The notes beneath the pieces were generated by a model. That model saw nothing but the letters and a program-made list of their open reading frames with translations. It was not told where the DNA came from and ran no database searches. Shown here piece by piece: positions 28,145 to 37,495 of a stretch of 64,000 nucleotides of DNA. Positions within the stretch are counted from its first letter, which is position 1. Each line of letters starts with the position of its first letter. Source of the stretch: Pannonibacter sp. SL95. Lineage in GTDB: Bacteria; Pseudomonadota; Alphaproteobacteria; Rhizobiales; Stappiaceae. The position numbers were made by a program, and so were the translations under genes. The DNA is taken from positions 1,780,501 through 1,844,500 of the forward strand of contig NZ_JAPPRC010000003.1 of NCBI RefSeq assembly GCF_026672425.1, in the 5' to 3' direction.

Positions 28145-29049
28145 TGGGCGGCCTCCTTCAGCCGGGCACGATCCAGCTCGCGCTGCAGTTTCAGCGCCTT
28201 GCCGATCGTTCCGAGGGTGCGCAGGCGCGGGTTGGAAATCTCGTCGACGCCGAAGTTCATCATCGACAGACCAACGCCGATGAAGACGATGGCAAGGCAC
28301 GGGGCTGCAACTTCCCACCAGGCGCCGACCGTGATCGCGGAGGACGTCTGGGCGTTGTAGAGCATCGTGCCCCAGGACAGGTTCAGCGGGTTGCCAAGGC
28401 CGAGGAACTCGAGCGTTGCCTGGGTGATGATCGTGAAGATGATCGAGCCGATGAAGTTGAAGCAGATGATCGACAGAAGGTTCGGCAGCATCTCGACGAG
28501 GATCATGCGCCAGGCCGGTTCGCCGAGCATGCGCGAGGCCTCGATATAGTCTCGCGTCTTCAGCGTCATGCCCTGCGCCCGGGTTACACGCGCGCCCCAG
28601 GCCCAGGAGGTCAGGCCAATGATCAGCGCGATCGACCAGGGGCTGACCTGACCGAGGAAGGCGGCCAGAACGAGCAGCAGCGGCAGCTGCGGCAGCACAA
28701 GAACCACGTTGGTCATGAAGTTGAGAACTTCATCGACGACCCCGCCGAAGTAGGCGGCCGTGATGCCGATGATCGTGCCGTTGATCGTGACGATCAGACC
28801 GGCGACGAGGCCGACCATCAGCGACGTCCGGGTGCCCCAGACGAGTTGGGCGAACACGTCGCGGCCCATGCGGGTGGTGCCCAGCCAGTGATCCCAGGAG
28901 GGCGGCTGGTGCGGGCGGGCGACGCGGGCGAGCGGATCATAGCCCGCGATCACCGGGGCCAGCAGCGCGACGGCGACATAGAGCAGCACGATGGAGAGGC
29001 CAAAGGCTGCCTTGCGGTTGCGCAGGAAGGAGGAGAGGAAACCGGTCAT
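28141..29049 (-). CDS. Oligopeptide-type ABC transporter permease (DppC-like)
   Basis: The 302-residue permease has an N-terminal membrane segment, the DppC-type periplasmic region (RPHQPPSWDHWLGTTRMGRDVFAQ) and the permease EAA loop (EASRMLGEPAWRMILVEMLPN). It shares a TGATG junction with the preceding DppB-like gene and overlaps the ATPase gene by four bases. With DppB it forms the channel for the family 5 binding protein's ligand, which by context is likely a chitooligosaccharide rather than a peptide. Confidence 0.92.
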   Translation of the reverse strand: MTGFLSSFLRNRKAAFGLSIVLLYVAVALLAPVIAGYDPLARVARPHQPPSWDHWLGTTRMGRDVFAQLVWGTRTSLMVGLVAGLIVTINGTIIGITAAYFGGVVDEVLNFMTNVVLVLPQLPLLLVLAAFLGQVSPWSIALIIGLTSWAWGARVTRAQGMTLKTRDYIEASRMLGEPAWRMILVEMLPNLLSIICFNFIGSIIFTIITQATLEFLGLGNPLNLSWGTMLYNAQTSSAITVGAWWEVAAPCLAIVFIGVGLSMMNFGVDEISNPRLRTLGTIGKALKLQRELDRARLKEAAQ

Positions 29050-30026
29050 CAGGCTTTCCGAAGGCGCGGGTCAAGGAAGATATAGGCGATGTCGACCGTG
29101 AAGTTGGCGGTCAGCATGGCCAGTGTCATGATCAGGAGCTGGCCCTGGATCAGCGGGAAATCACGCGCCAGGATGCCGAGATAGAGCAGGTTGCCGACGC
29201 CCGGATAGTTGAACACCACCTCCGTCACCAGCGAACCGCCGAACAGCGCGCCGAAGGAGAGGGCGAGCGCGGTCACCGAGGGCAGCAGCGCATTGCGGGC
29301 AGCGTAGGCGTAACGCACACGCGCATCCGACAATCCCTTGGCCTCGGCCATATGCACATGGTCTTCGCCAAGCTGGCCGATCATGTTGTTGCGCATCGTG
29401 ACGAGATATCCGCCGGTGAAGACGAGGCTCAGAGTCAGCACCGGAAGGATCGCGTGGGTGGCGACGGACGTTATGAATTCACTCGTGAAACCTGGGTCCA
29501 GCGCCGGATTGTAGGCATAGCCGGTCGGCAGGATCTGGTTGCCGATGGCAAAGATGTAGAGCGTCGTCAGGGCCACCACCATGGCCGGGATCGACTGCAT
29601 GGCAAGGGCGAGCGGCGACAGCACCATGTCCACGCCCTGACCACGGCGCCAGGCTGCCAGGATCCCCAGCAGCGTGCCGATGGAGAAGGAAACGGCCAGC
29701 GCGCTGCCGGTCAGCAGCAGCGTCCAGGGCAGGGCCGTCAGCAGCACGTCGGTTACGGGCAGCGGGAAGAACTTGACCGAGGTGCCGAAATCCCAGGTGA
29801 AGATGCTGGAGAGATAGTTGCCGTACTGGATATGCAGCGGCTCATCGATGAAGCCGAACGTCGCCTTCAGCGCTTCGCGGGCCTCGGGCGGGATCGTGCC
29901 ATCGGCATGCGAGAGCATGATGTCCGTCGGATCACCCGGCATCATGCGCGGGATCATAAAGTTGAAGGTCGCGGCCACCAGGAAAGCCACCAGGTAGAAG
30001 GCCAGCCGTTTCAGCAGAAAATTCAT
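29049..30026 (-). CDS. Oligopeptide-type ABC transporter permease (DppB-like)
   Basis: The 325-residue permease starts with NFLLKRLAFYLVAFLVAATFNF, the normal DppB opening, and carries MPGDPTDIM and the EAA-type loop EAKGLSDARVRYAYAARNALLPS. I place the start at ATG 30026; a GTG at 30050 in frame is the alternative and would add eight residues. It is separated from the binding-protein gene by 167 bases holding a terminator-like hairpin. It is otherwise an ordinary family member. Confidence 0.9.
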   Translation of the reverse strand: MNFLLKRLAFYLVAFLVAATFNFMIPRMMPGDPTDIMLSHADGTIPPEAREALKATFGFIDEPLHIQYGNYLSSIFTWDFGTSVKFFPLPVTDVLLTALPWTLLLTGSALAVSFSIGTLLGILAAWRRGQGVDMVLSPLALAMQSIPAMVVALTTLYIFAIGNQILPTGYAYNPALDPGFTSEFITSVATHAILPVLTLSLVFTGGYLVTMRNNMIGQLGEDHVHMAEAKGLSDARVRYAYAARNALLPSVTALALSFGALFGGSLVTEVVFNYPGVGNLLYLGILARDFPLIQGQLLIMTLAMLTANFTVDIAYIFLDPRLRKA

Positions 30027-30150
30027 GAGCCTAGTCCAATACGCAATCACGCCCCGGTGTCTGCCGGGAGCGAAGGGGGCCAGCCGATGATCCGGGAAGT
30101 GCGGGACCGGTTGGCTGCCGGGCGCAGGAGCGCGTGCCTCCGGTCGCGCG

Positions 30151-30179
30151 GAAAAAGGGGCGGCCGATCAGGCCGCCCC
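30151..30179 (-). terminator. Hairpin with T-run between binding-protein gene and permease genes
   Basis: On the minus strand GGGGCGGCC pairs perfectly with GGCCGCCCC (plus-strand arms 30157-30165 and 30171-30179) and is followed by CTTTTTC. It lies 14 bases past the binding-protein stop codon. It should partly terminate transcription and so keep permease levels below binding-protein levels. Confidence 0.8.
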
Positions 30180-30193
30180 GCAGTCGCATCAGG

Positions 30194-31858
30194 TCAGTTG
30201 ACCGGACGCAGGGAGAGGAGGTGCAGCAGACGCTCCGGCTGGTTGTCATGGACAACCGGGTTCGCAACCGGGTTCTCGGCGCTGAAGAAGCCGGTGAAGC
30301 GCTTGGTGTTGTACTGGTACCAGCGCGGGTTGTTGAACACCGGGATGACCGGCAGGTTTTCACCGGCGATCATCTGGACCTGGTTGATCAGTTCCTTCTG
30401 CTTGGCCTGGTCGGTGGTCTTGGTGAAGCCATCGAGAGCGGCCGAGATTTCGGCGTTCTTGAAGCGGCCGGCACCGAAGCGGGTCACACCCTGGTTGCGC
30501 TCATGCAGCACGGAGTCCATGTGCGTGTAGGGCGTCGGGCCGACGAAGACCGAGTTCATCGCCATGTCGTAGGTGCCCTTGATCAGGGCTTCGTTCCACA
30601 CGGCCTGTTCCGGCGTGCCGACCGAGGCCTTGATGCCAACGGCGTTCAGCCCTTCGACAGCGATCTGCGCGGCGTTCACCCAGTCGGTCCAGCCGTTCGG
30701 GACGATGATGTCGAAGCTGATCGGCTTGCCGTTCGGGGCTTCGACGAAGCCGTCGCCGTTGGTGTCCTTGTAGCCATGTTCGGCCAGCAGGGACTTGGCG
30801 GCTTCCGGGTCGTTCTGCATGTACTTGCCGAACTTCTCGTCCACGGCCGGGTTGTTCCAGGCGTGGTAGGCGCGGCCGAGGCCCGACGGATACTGGTTGA
30901 TGGTCGGGTAGCCGTAGCCGGCGATCTCGACCATGGCTTCACGGTCCAGCGCCATCGACAGGGCGCGGCGGAAGTTCACGTCGGAGAAGGCGGCGCGGTT
31001 GCCTTCGTTCGGCGATTCCGGGTTGACGTTGAACATCACGAAGGAGCCAGCCGGCAGCCAGTACTTGTGGTTGGCCGGGTCCTTGGCGACGTAGGTGTTC
31101 TCGATGTCCGGCAGGAACGAGCCCATCCAGTCGAGGTCACCACGGGCAGCAGCAGCCAGAGCCTGATCGTTGTTGGCGATCTGCGGGAAGCGCATGCAGT
31201 CCACCTTCAGGGTGGCGGCGTCCCAGTACTTGGCGTTGCGGCACTGCAGGTATTCCTGCTCGGTGAAGCGGCGGAAGTCGGTCAGCGGACCGGTGCCGAC
31301 CGGCTTCGGATTGGTGAAGGCGACCGGATCGGCAACCTTGGACCAGATGTGCTCGGCAACGACGGGAACGCGGACGATATCGATCGCAGCCTGGCTGTTC
31401 GGGTTCTTCAGGTTGAACTTCACGGTCAGCGGGTCGATGACTTCGACGCTGTCGACAAGCTTTGCCATCGAACGGGTGTCGAGCGCCTTTGTCTTCAGCA
31501 CCATGTTGAAGGTGAAGGCGACGTCGTCGGCGTTGAACGCCTCACCATCGGACCAGGTCACGCCGTCGCGCAGCTTGAAAGTCAGCGACTTCAGGTCGTC
31601 GGAGAATTCATAGCCGGTTGCGAGGCGATAGTTCGGCTCGCCGCTCTTCAGCGAGTTGAAGATGACCAGCGGCTCGTAGACGAAGTCCTGGATCGAGGGC
31701 AGGCGGGTCGATTCGTTGAACGGGTTGTAGTTTTCCACCCAGGCGGTGCGCTGGACCGGCAGGGCGGTCAGCACGGCATCGGCGGCCAGGGCGGCGCCGG
31801 ATGCAGAGCCCAGAAGCGTGGCGGACATGAAGACGCCAGCCAGACGAGACTTGATCAT
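30194..31858 (-). CDS. ABC transporter substrate-binding protein, family 5; candidate chitooligosaccharide-binding protein (CBP-like)
   Basis: The 554-residue periplasmic protein belongs to SBP_bac_5. It has a Sec signal peptide (IKSRLAGVFMSATLLGSASGAALA, cut about residue 25), the region SLTFKLRDGVTWSDGEAF near residue 95, and NPKPVGTGPL. Family 5 proteins are usually peptide-binding, but the Vibrio chitin oligosaccharide-binding protein CBP is also in this family. Here the gene leads an operon with permeases, ATPases and a GH20 hexosaminidase, and it is divergent from a ChiS-like sensor kinase. That set argues for a chito-oligosaccharide or related amino-sugar ligand. In Vibrio, unliganded CBP holds ChiS inactive. 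Confidence 0.9.
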   Translation of the reverse strand: MIKSRLAGVFMSATLLGSASGAALAADAVLTALPVQRTAWVENYNPFNESTRLPSIQDFVYEPLVIFNSLKSGEPNYRLATGYEFSDDLKSLTFKLRDGVTWSDGEAFNADDVAFTFNMVLKTKALDTRSMAKLVDSVEVIDPLTVKFNLKNPNSQAAIDIVRVPVVAEHIWSKVADPVAFTNPKPVGTGPLTDFRRFTEQEYLQCRNAKYWDAATLKVDCMRFPQIANNDQALAAAARGDLDWMGSFLPDIENTYVAKDPANHKYWLPAGSFVMFNVNPESPNEGNRAAFSDVNFRRALSMALDREAMVEIAGYGYPTINQYPSGLGRAYHAWNNPAVDEKFGKYMQNDPEAAKSLLAEHGYKDTNGDGFVEAPNGKPISFDIIVPNGWTDWVNAAQIAVEGLNAVGIKASVGTPEQAVWNEALIKGTYDMAMNSVFVGPTPYTHMDSVLHERNQGVTRFGAGRFKNAEISAALDGFTKTTDQAKQKELINQVQMIAGENLPVIPVFNNPRWYQYNTKRFTGFFSAENPVANPVVHDNQPERLLHLLSLRPVN

Positions 31859-32251
31859 TGTAATCCTCCCAAGCGGGCACCCTCATGATGCCCGCGACTT
31901 GATAACGCTGCCTCGGATCGGAAGCAGGCTGCCGGACATTCGTCCTTTGCACCCCCGACACCGCTCCTCGCCAGCGATGCAGCAGGCGCATCTTGCGTCA
32001 GCCAGAGGGGGGCAACGCCACCCGAAAATTCGTAAAGTTCGTCAAAATCGCCGGATGGAGGGATGTGGCGGCGCGCGAACGGTTGTCGAAAGCTGATATT
32101 TTTCAATGAGATGCGGAGCTATCATCGACGTTGTCAATGTGAGGGGCAGATCTATGCCTGGCAAAACGAGGTGTGCGGCGGCTGCGCTGTCATATCGGCG
32201 ATGGTATAGGCTCACATACTGCCCGATCCCCAAGCGTGACCCGGACCCCAA
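31859..32251. promoter_or_regulatory. 393-base divergent control region between the binding-protein gene and the sensor kinase gene
   Basis: I see no gene here. A small hairpin, GCGGGCA (31873-31879) with TGCCCGC (31889-31895), lies in the leader of the binding-protein message, just before its ribosome site. A tandem repeat TTCGTAAAG-TTCGTCAAA (32029-32046) and a TTGACA box on the minus strand (32132-32137) are candidate regulatory parts. The region is where a ChiS-like DNA-binding kinase would be expected to act. Confidence 0.4.
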
Positions 32252-35200
32252 ATGACCTTTCTGCCGCAGGGCTTCCAGACCCGCGTCATGATCACCCTGA
32301 TCCTGGCCTCCGTGCTGCCGCTGGCGCTGGGGGGGTGGGTCTTTTTCAATCTGGTGAACCGCAACATCACGGAAGAGACCTATCGCCAGGTTGCCTTCGC
32401 CCGCGATGCCAAGGGCAGCGAGGTCCTGCAGTATCTGACCTTCGCCCGGCGCGAGGCGGAGAGCATCGGTCAGTCGGCAAATGTCCGCTATGCGGTTGGC
32501 GATTTCTACGGGTTTTCCTTTGCCTTCGGCCAGCTTGCGGCAACCGAATCCCAGTCGGGCGCCCGCTTGCGTCTCCTCTTTGGTGTCGAGCCGGGTGGCT
32601 CCACGATCATCCCGCCGCCGGCCCCGGTCGGTGAGGACATCCTGTTGCGCGAGGCGCTGGAATACGCGAACGCCCACAAGCGTTTTCACCCCTCGTTTGC
32701 CGAGTTCATCGCCGGTTCCGAATTCGACAATCTCTATCTGGTCAACACCCGCGGACGGATCGTCTATTCGGTCGCCAAGGACAGTTACCTTGGGCATGAC
32801 CTGAATGGCATGAGCGGGCCGCTGGCCGATCTTTACCGGCGTTTGCGCGTAAATCCGCAATCGCGCGCGCTGATGTTTTCAGATTTTTCGCGTGATCCGC
32901 TGACCGGTCAGTTCGTTGCCTATCTCGGCATGAATGTCCGCCTGCACACCACATCCAATGCCACGATCTTCTTCCGCCTGCCGTCCGAGGGACTGGCCCG
33001 GCTGATGCAGGCCAGCAATGTGATGACCTTGATCTCCTCGACCGGCGAGGTGATCGCAGCCACACGGGGGGCGGGCATCAGCACGGCGAGCCCGGTGGTT
33101 GTCCCGGAGCAGATGCGCGCGCCGCAGGGCATCGAAACGCTGGAAAAGGGCCTGATCGGGGTTCCGACCCTGTCGGCCTGGAAGCGTCTGACCGATCCGG
33201 CGCCTGGCTGGCTGGTCGTGGCTGAGTCCGAGCAGGCGCGCGCGTTCGCCACATCCCGGCGCCTGCGTGACGCGCTTCTGATCATCGGCATCGCGGCCAT
33301 TGCCGCGCTGGTCCCGGCCGCGCTCGCCTTGTCACGCTCGATGACAAGTCCGATCCGCCGCCTTGCCCGCTCGGCAACGGCGGTTGCCAATGGTGCCCTT
33401 GAGGAGCCGCTGCCCGAGTATGCGAAACCGCTCGAGTATGCCGATCTGTCACGTGCGGTCAGCCAGATGCGCCGCTCCTTGCGTGACCAGCTCGAACTGA
33501 TCAGCCAGAAGAACGCCCAGCTCGAACAGCATCTGAGCCAGATCGAGGAAAAGAACGCCGAGCTCGAGGAAGCGGACCGGATGAAGGATCGCTTCCTGGC
33601 GGCGACCTCGCACGAGCTGCGAACGCCGCTGAACGGCATCATCGGCATTTCCGAGACGCTTGGTGCCGGTGCGATGGGCGAGTTTGCCCCGGCCCAGAAA
33701 AGCCAGCTGCATCTGATCGCCCTCAGCGCCCGGCGTCTGTCCCGGCTGGTCGACGATCTTCTCGACATCTACCGGATCCGCGAAGGCCGCATGCGCCTTG
33801 ACCTGCAATCACTCGACGTGGCGCAGAGCCTGCGAAACGTGCTGCAACTGGCGCGGCCGATGCTGGCCGGAGAACCGGTGACCTTGCGCGTCGATGTCGA
33901 GAGCGACGTTCCTGCCGTTCTCGCCGACCCCGTCCGTTTTGAGCAGATCCTGTTCAACCTGATCACCAATGCCGTCAAGTACGGCGGTGAAGGCCGCATC
34001 GAGATCACCGCCCGCATGCGCGAATTGGTTGACGGAAACCGGGTCGATATTGCGATCCGGGACTTTGGTCCTGGCATCTCGCCGGACAGTCTTGAGCGGA
34101 TCTTCCATCCGCTGGAGCAGATCACCGGATCTGGCACCCGCGCATCGTTGCAGGAGGGAATGGGCCTCGGTCTGACGATCGCGCGCAATCTGGCGGTCCT
34201 GATGGCCGGCACCATTGACGTGACAAGCACGCTTGGCGAAGGCTCCACCTTCACAGTCAGCCTTCCGGCCTCCACCCGACCGGCGGTGCCTGCACTGCGC
34301 TCCGAGCTGCACGAGGTCATTGCCAGTGGCGACGGACTGGCGAGCGGTCCTGTGGCCGAAGGCGACAGCGCGGCTCCCTGCATCCTTCTCGTCGATGACG
34401 AACCGATCAACCTGCAGGTCCTGCGCAACGTCCTGTTGCCTCGCGGCTACCGGGTGATCGACTGCGACAACGGGCCGGAGGCGCTGCGGCTGGTGGAAGA
34501 ATATCAGCCGGACCTGGTGGTGCTCGATGTCATGATGAGTGGCATGAGCGGGCTCGATGTCGCTCGCCATCTGCGCCGCCGGCACTCCTTGCTTGATCTG
34601 CCGATCATCCTGCTGACGGCGCGCGGGCGCACCCGCGACATGATCGCCGGTTTCGAGGTCGGCGCGAACGACTATGTCGTCAAGCCCTTCGTCAAGGACG
34701 AGCTGGTCAGCCGGATTGCCACGTTGCTGGAGGCCTCGCGCGCCAAGCGCCGCGCGGAGGAGAACAGCGAGCTCAAGCAGGAAATCGAGCGGCGGATCCA
34801 GGTGGAGGACGCGCTTCGTCTGTCGCAGCGCCGGATGGGGCAGCTGCTCGAGGCGCTCGAGGACGGGCTCATCTGCGCCAACCCGAAGGGCATCGTGACC
34901 TTCTCCAACCCGGCCGCCGAATATTGGCTCGGGGAGTCTGCGGTCAGCGGTCAGACGGCCCTTGCTGATCTTCTTCCGGGCCCGGCACTGGCGGCCCTTT
35001 CGGGCCTGACTGGCGATGATGACACCCGCCGGGTCGAAGCCGAGGTCGAGGGGCGGCGCCTGGTTCTCAACGCCTTTGCGCTGCTGCCGGATGCCGGCGG
35101 TGGTTTTGCATTGCTGATCAGTGAGGCCGGCCGTGAAGCGCCGGGACTGGTCACTTCCATTCGTGATGCCGTCGACAGTTCGCTGCCAGCCCTCGCCAGT

Positions 35201-35572
35201 CCGGTTCCCGATGACATCGATGTCGTCAATCCTGATCCGTACCGAGGCCAGATCGTGGCGGTGATGGGGGAGGTGCTCACCCTCTGGAAGCAGCTCACCG
35301 GCAAGGGCAAGGTCGACTTCGCCGAGGTCAGCGGCATCTGGCGCGTCAGTCTCGACAAGTCGTCACTGCAGACGCGCACGCTCGACAAGTATCTCATGCT
35401 CGAGACTTTGCCGGTCAATCCGCGATGGCGCGATGTGCTGCGCTCGGCCGATTTCCTGCTGGAACAGGCAGGAAGGGAGGGCGCGCTGGACACGCCCGCG
35501 ATCCGCGAGGCGCGGGAGCGTCTTGCCCGCGACCTCGCCATATTGCGCAAGATGGTGCCTGCCGGATCCTGA
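32252..35572 (+). CDS. Hybrid sensor histidine kinase with receiver, PAS and ChiS-like C-terminal domain
   Basis: The 1106-residue inner-membrane protein has, in order: a membrane segment (about 14-34), a large periplasmic sensor region, a second membrane segment (about 345-367), HAMP, a coiled coil (about 410-445), HisKA with the phosphorylatable His in SHELRTPLNGI (about 454), an ATPase domain (NLITNAVKYGG, GPGISPDS, GMGLGLTIA), a receiver (LLVDDEPIN, Asp in VVLDVMMSG about 758, Lys in VVKPF about 811), a second coiled coil, a PAS-like part (about 862-940) and a C-terminal region (about 1000-1075) with LWKQLTGKGKVDFAEVSG, WRVSLDKSSLQTRTLDKYL and NPRWRDVL. This resembles Vibrio ChiS, a membrane hybrid kinase of similar length that binds DNA directly. 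It is divergent from a CBP-like gene, as chiS is in Vibrio. Confidence 0.88.
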   Translation: MTFLPQGFQTRVMITLILASVLPLALGGWVFFNLVNRNITEETYRQVAFARDAKGSEVLQYLTFARREAESIGQSANVRYAVGDFYGFSFAFGQLAATESQSGARLRLLFGVEPGGSTIIPPPAPVGEDILLREALEYANAHKRFHPSFAEFIAGSEFDNLYLVNTRGRIVYSVAKDSYLGHDLNGMSGPLADLYRRLRVNPQSRALMFSDFSRDPLTGQFVAYLGMNVRLHTTSNATIFFRLPSEGLARLMQASNVMTLISSTGEVIAATRGAGISTASPVVVPEQMRAPQGIETLEKGLIGVPTLSAWKRLTDPAPGWLVVAESEQARAFATSRRLRDALLIIGIAAIAALVPAALALSRSMTSPIRRLARSATAVANGALEEPLPEYAKPLEYADLSRAVSQMRRSLRDQLELISQKNAQLEQHLSQIEEKNAELEEADRMKDRFLAATSHELRTPLNGIIGISETLGAGAMGEFAPAQKSQLHLIALSARRLSRLVDDLLDIYRIREGRMRLDLQSLDVAQSLRNVLQLARPMLAGEPVTLRVDVESDVPAVLADPVRFEQILFNLITNAVKYGGEGRIEITARMRELVDGNRVDIAIRDFGPGISPDSLERIFHPLEQITGSGTRASLQEGMGLGLTIARNLAVLMAGTIDVTSTLGEGSTFTVSLPASTRPAVPALRSELHEVIASGDGLASGPVAEGDSAAPCILLVDDEPINLQVLRNVLLPRGYRVIDCDNGPEALRLVEEYQPDLVVLDVMMSGMSGLDVARHLRRRHSLLDLPIILLTARGRTRDMIAGFEVGANDYVVKPFVKDELVSRIATLLEASRAKRRAEENSELKQEIERRIQVEDALRLSQRRMGQLLEALEDGLICANPKGIVTFSNPAAEYWLGESAVSGQTALADLLPGPALAALSGLTGDDDTRRVEAEVEGRRLVLNAFALLPDAGGGFALLISEAGREAPGLVTSIRDAVDSSLPALASPVPDDIDVVNPDPYRGQIVAVMGEVLTLWKQLTGKGKVDFAEVSGIWRVSLDKSSLQTRTLDKYLMLETLPVNPRWRDVLRSADFLLEQAGREGALDTPAIREARERLARDLAILRKMVPAGS

Positions 35573-35575
35573 GTT

Positions 35576-37495
35576 TCAGTCCGGCAACGCCTGCCAGGCG
35601 ACACCGCCCGCCGGCAGTTCCATGCCATTGAAAACAACAGGATCCGGATTGTAGTTGAAGTAGAACCTGTGCGTCTGCGTATCGCGCTGGCGCAGGCCCT
35701 CCGGCATCACCGTCGTCGTTATCCCGGCCCGCGCGGTTGCCTCGGTAAGTACCCGGTTCAGAGCCACTTCATCCGGCCAGCCAGCGAGATAGGTGAAGCA
35801 GCCGCCGTGGACCACGGCCGCTTCGCCGTCGCTCGCCCGTACGACGACCTCCGCGCTCCCCTCCAGTTTCTCGCGCCAGCCAAGGAACGAACCTCCCCCT
35901 TCCAGCGGAACCGGGGCGAAGGGCGGCAGGCTTTCGACCCGCGAGATCCGGCAATCGAGCCCGGGCAGGGCCGGAGGCAGCGGCACGGGGATCGCGAAGT
36001 CAGCCGTCTTGGAGTTCGTCCTTGGTCCTGCCACGACGTCGGCGCCGCTGGCCACAAGCGCGTTGGCGAGCGTCTCCGGCAGGGTGAAGAGACCGGGCAC
36101 AAGGACAAGCCGGTATCCGGCAAAATCCGTCGTGCTGGCCGGAACGATGTCGACCGACAACCCGAGCTGACGCAGACCGCGATACATCGCGAAAGCCAGC
36201 CGGAAATAGTCAAAGTCCTTGCCTTGCGGCTGGATCTGCCAGGCCCAGGCGCTCGGGTAATCGAACACCAGTGCCACGGGTGCCTTTTTGATGTCGGTCG
36301 TCGGCATGGCCTTCAGCTCGGCAGCCACCTGTTCGGCAGCATGGAACGCCGGGGCAGGGGCGCTGTCGGGACGCAGCATCCCGGCATGCATCTGTTCCTG
36401 CGCAAACGGGGCCTGCCGCCAGCGGAAATAGCAAACGGCCTCCGCACCATGGGCAAAGGCCTCCCAGGCCCAGAGCCGTGCCATGCCGGGCAGGGGATCG
36501 GGATTGTAGGGCGCCCAGTTCACAGGGCCCGGCTGCTGTTCCATTACCCACCAGCGGCCGTGCCCGACACTGCGGTAAAGATCGTGGTGGAACGCCTGAA
36601 AATCGGGATGCCCCTGGCGCAGGAAGCGCCGCTTGAACGTGTCGTCGACCTCCATCCGGTCGGACAGGAAGCCCAGCGGATAGCTGTCCCAGCTGGCAAT
36701 ATCGAGGTCAGCGCCGACGTCGAAATGATCGAAGTCGACGATCCGGCCCATGTAGTTATGGGTAATTGGCGCATCGGTGTAACGGCGCAGGATGTCGACC
36801 TGCAGCCGGTTGAACAGCACCACCTGATCGGACGAGAAGCGGCGGAAGTCCATCACGTGCGCCGGGTTCGGCTCGGTGACGGTCAGGTTCGGCAGGCCGA
36901 CGTCCTCGAAACTGGCATAGTCCATCGACCAGAACACGTTGCCCCAGGCCCGGTTCAGCGCCTGCGGCGACTGATACTTGCGCGCCAGCCAGTTGCGGAA
37001 TGCGGTCAGCGCAGCTGCCGAATAGGATACTGTGGTGTCGTGGCAGCCGTATTCATTGTCCGTTTGCCAGGCCGCGACATGCGGGTTGTTGCCATAGCGC
37101 TCGGCAAGCAGGGTGACGATGCGGGCGCATTCAGCCTTGTAGCCTTCATGCGAGAAGCAGTAATGCCGGCGCGATCCGAAGCCGCGTGGACGGCCCTCAG
37201 CATCGACGGCCAGCATGTCCGGGTGTTTCGTCACCATCCAGCGCGGCGGCGTGGCGGTCGGCGTGCCGAGCACCACCTTCAGTCCAGCCTGACCCAGGAC
37301 GGCGATCGAGCGGTCCAGCCAGTCCCAGTCCAGCTGTCCGGGCTCCGGTTCGATCCGGCTCCAGGCGAACTCGCCGATGCGCACATAAGTCAGGCCAACG
37401 GCGGCCATGCGGGCCGCATCTTCGGACCACTGGGTTTCGGGCCAGTGTTCGGGATAGTAGCAAACGCCAAGGCGGCGTAGAAGGTTGTCGGTCAC
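35576..37495 (-). CDS. Beta-galactosidase (GH42)
   Basis: The 639-residue enzyme has the GH42 opening LGVCYYPEHWPETQW, the acid/base Glu in WQTDNEYGCH, the nucleophile Glu in WVMEQQPGPVNW, and the C-terminal trimerisation and beta domains. It releases galactose from beta-galactosides. No signal peptide is visible, so it acts in the cytoplasm. It is the last gene of the galactose operon and starts at the end of the lactonase gene (four-base overlap). Its stop lies only three bases from the end of the convergent sensor-kinase gene, leaving no room for a terminator. Confidence 0.93.
   Translation of the reverse strand: MTDNLLRRLGVCYYPEHWPETQWSEDAARMAAVGLTYVRIGEFAWSRIEPEPGQLDWDWLDRSIAVLGQAGLKVVLGTPTATPPRWMVTKHPDMLAVDAEGRPRGFGSRRHYCFSHEGYKAECARIVTLLAERYGNNPHVAAWQTDNEYGCHDTTVSYSAAALTAFRNWLARKYQSPQALNRAWGNVFWSMDYASFEDVGLPNLTVTEPNPAHVMDFRRFSSDQVVLFNRLQVDILRRYTDAPITHNYMGRIVDFDHFDVGADLDIASWDSYPLGFLSDRMEVDDTFKRRFLRQGHPDFQAFHHDLYRSVGHGRWWVMEQQPGPVNWAPYNPDPLPGMARLWAWEAFAHGAEAVCYFRWRQAPFAQEQMHAGMLRPDSAPAPAFHAAEQVAAELKAMPTTDIKKAPVALVFDYPSAWAWQIQPQGKDFDYFRLAFAMYRGLRQLGLSVDIVPASTTDFAGYRLVLVPGLFTLPETLANALVASGADVVAGPRTNSKTADFAIPVPLPPALPGLDCRISRVESLPPFAPVPLEGGGSFLGWREKLEGSAEVVVRASDGEAAVVHGGCFTYLAGWPDEVALNRVLTEATARAGITTTVMPEGLRQRDTQTHRFYFNYNPDPVVFNGMELPAGGVAWQALPD

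Noticed and set aside
30134-31888. Long open frame (about 584 codons) on the plus strand opposite the family 5 binding-protein gene
   Set aside because: The opposite strand has a signal peptide and family motifs, and the mirror product looks like no protein family.
32252-35572. Treating the sensor kinase as half of an ordinary two-component pair
   Set aside because: No response-regulator or phosphotransfer gene is adjacent, and the C-terminal region looks like the ChiS DNA-binding part.
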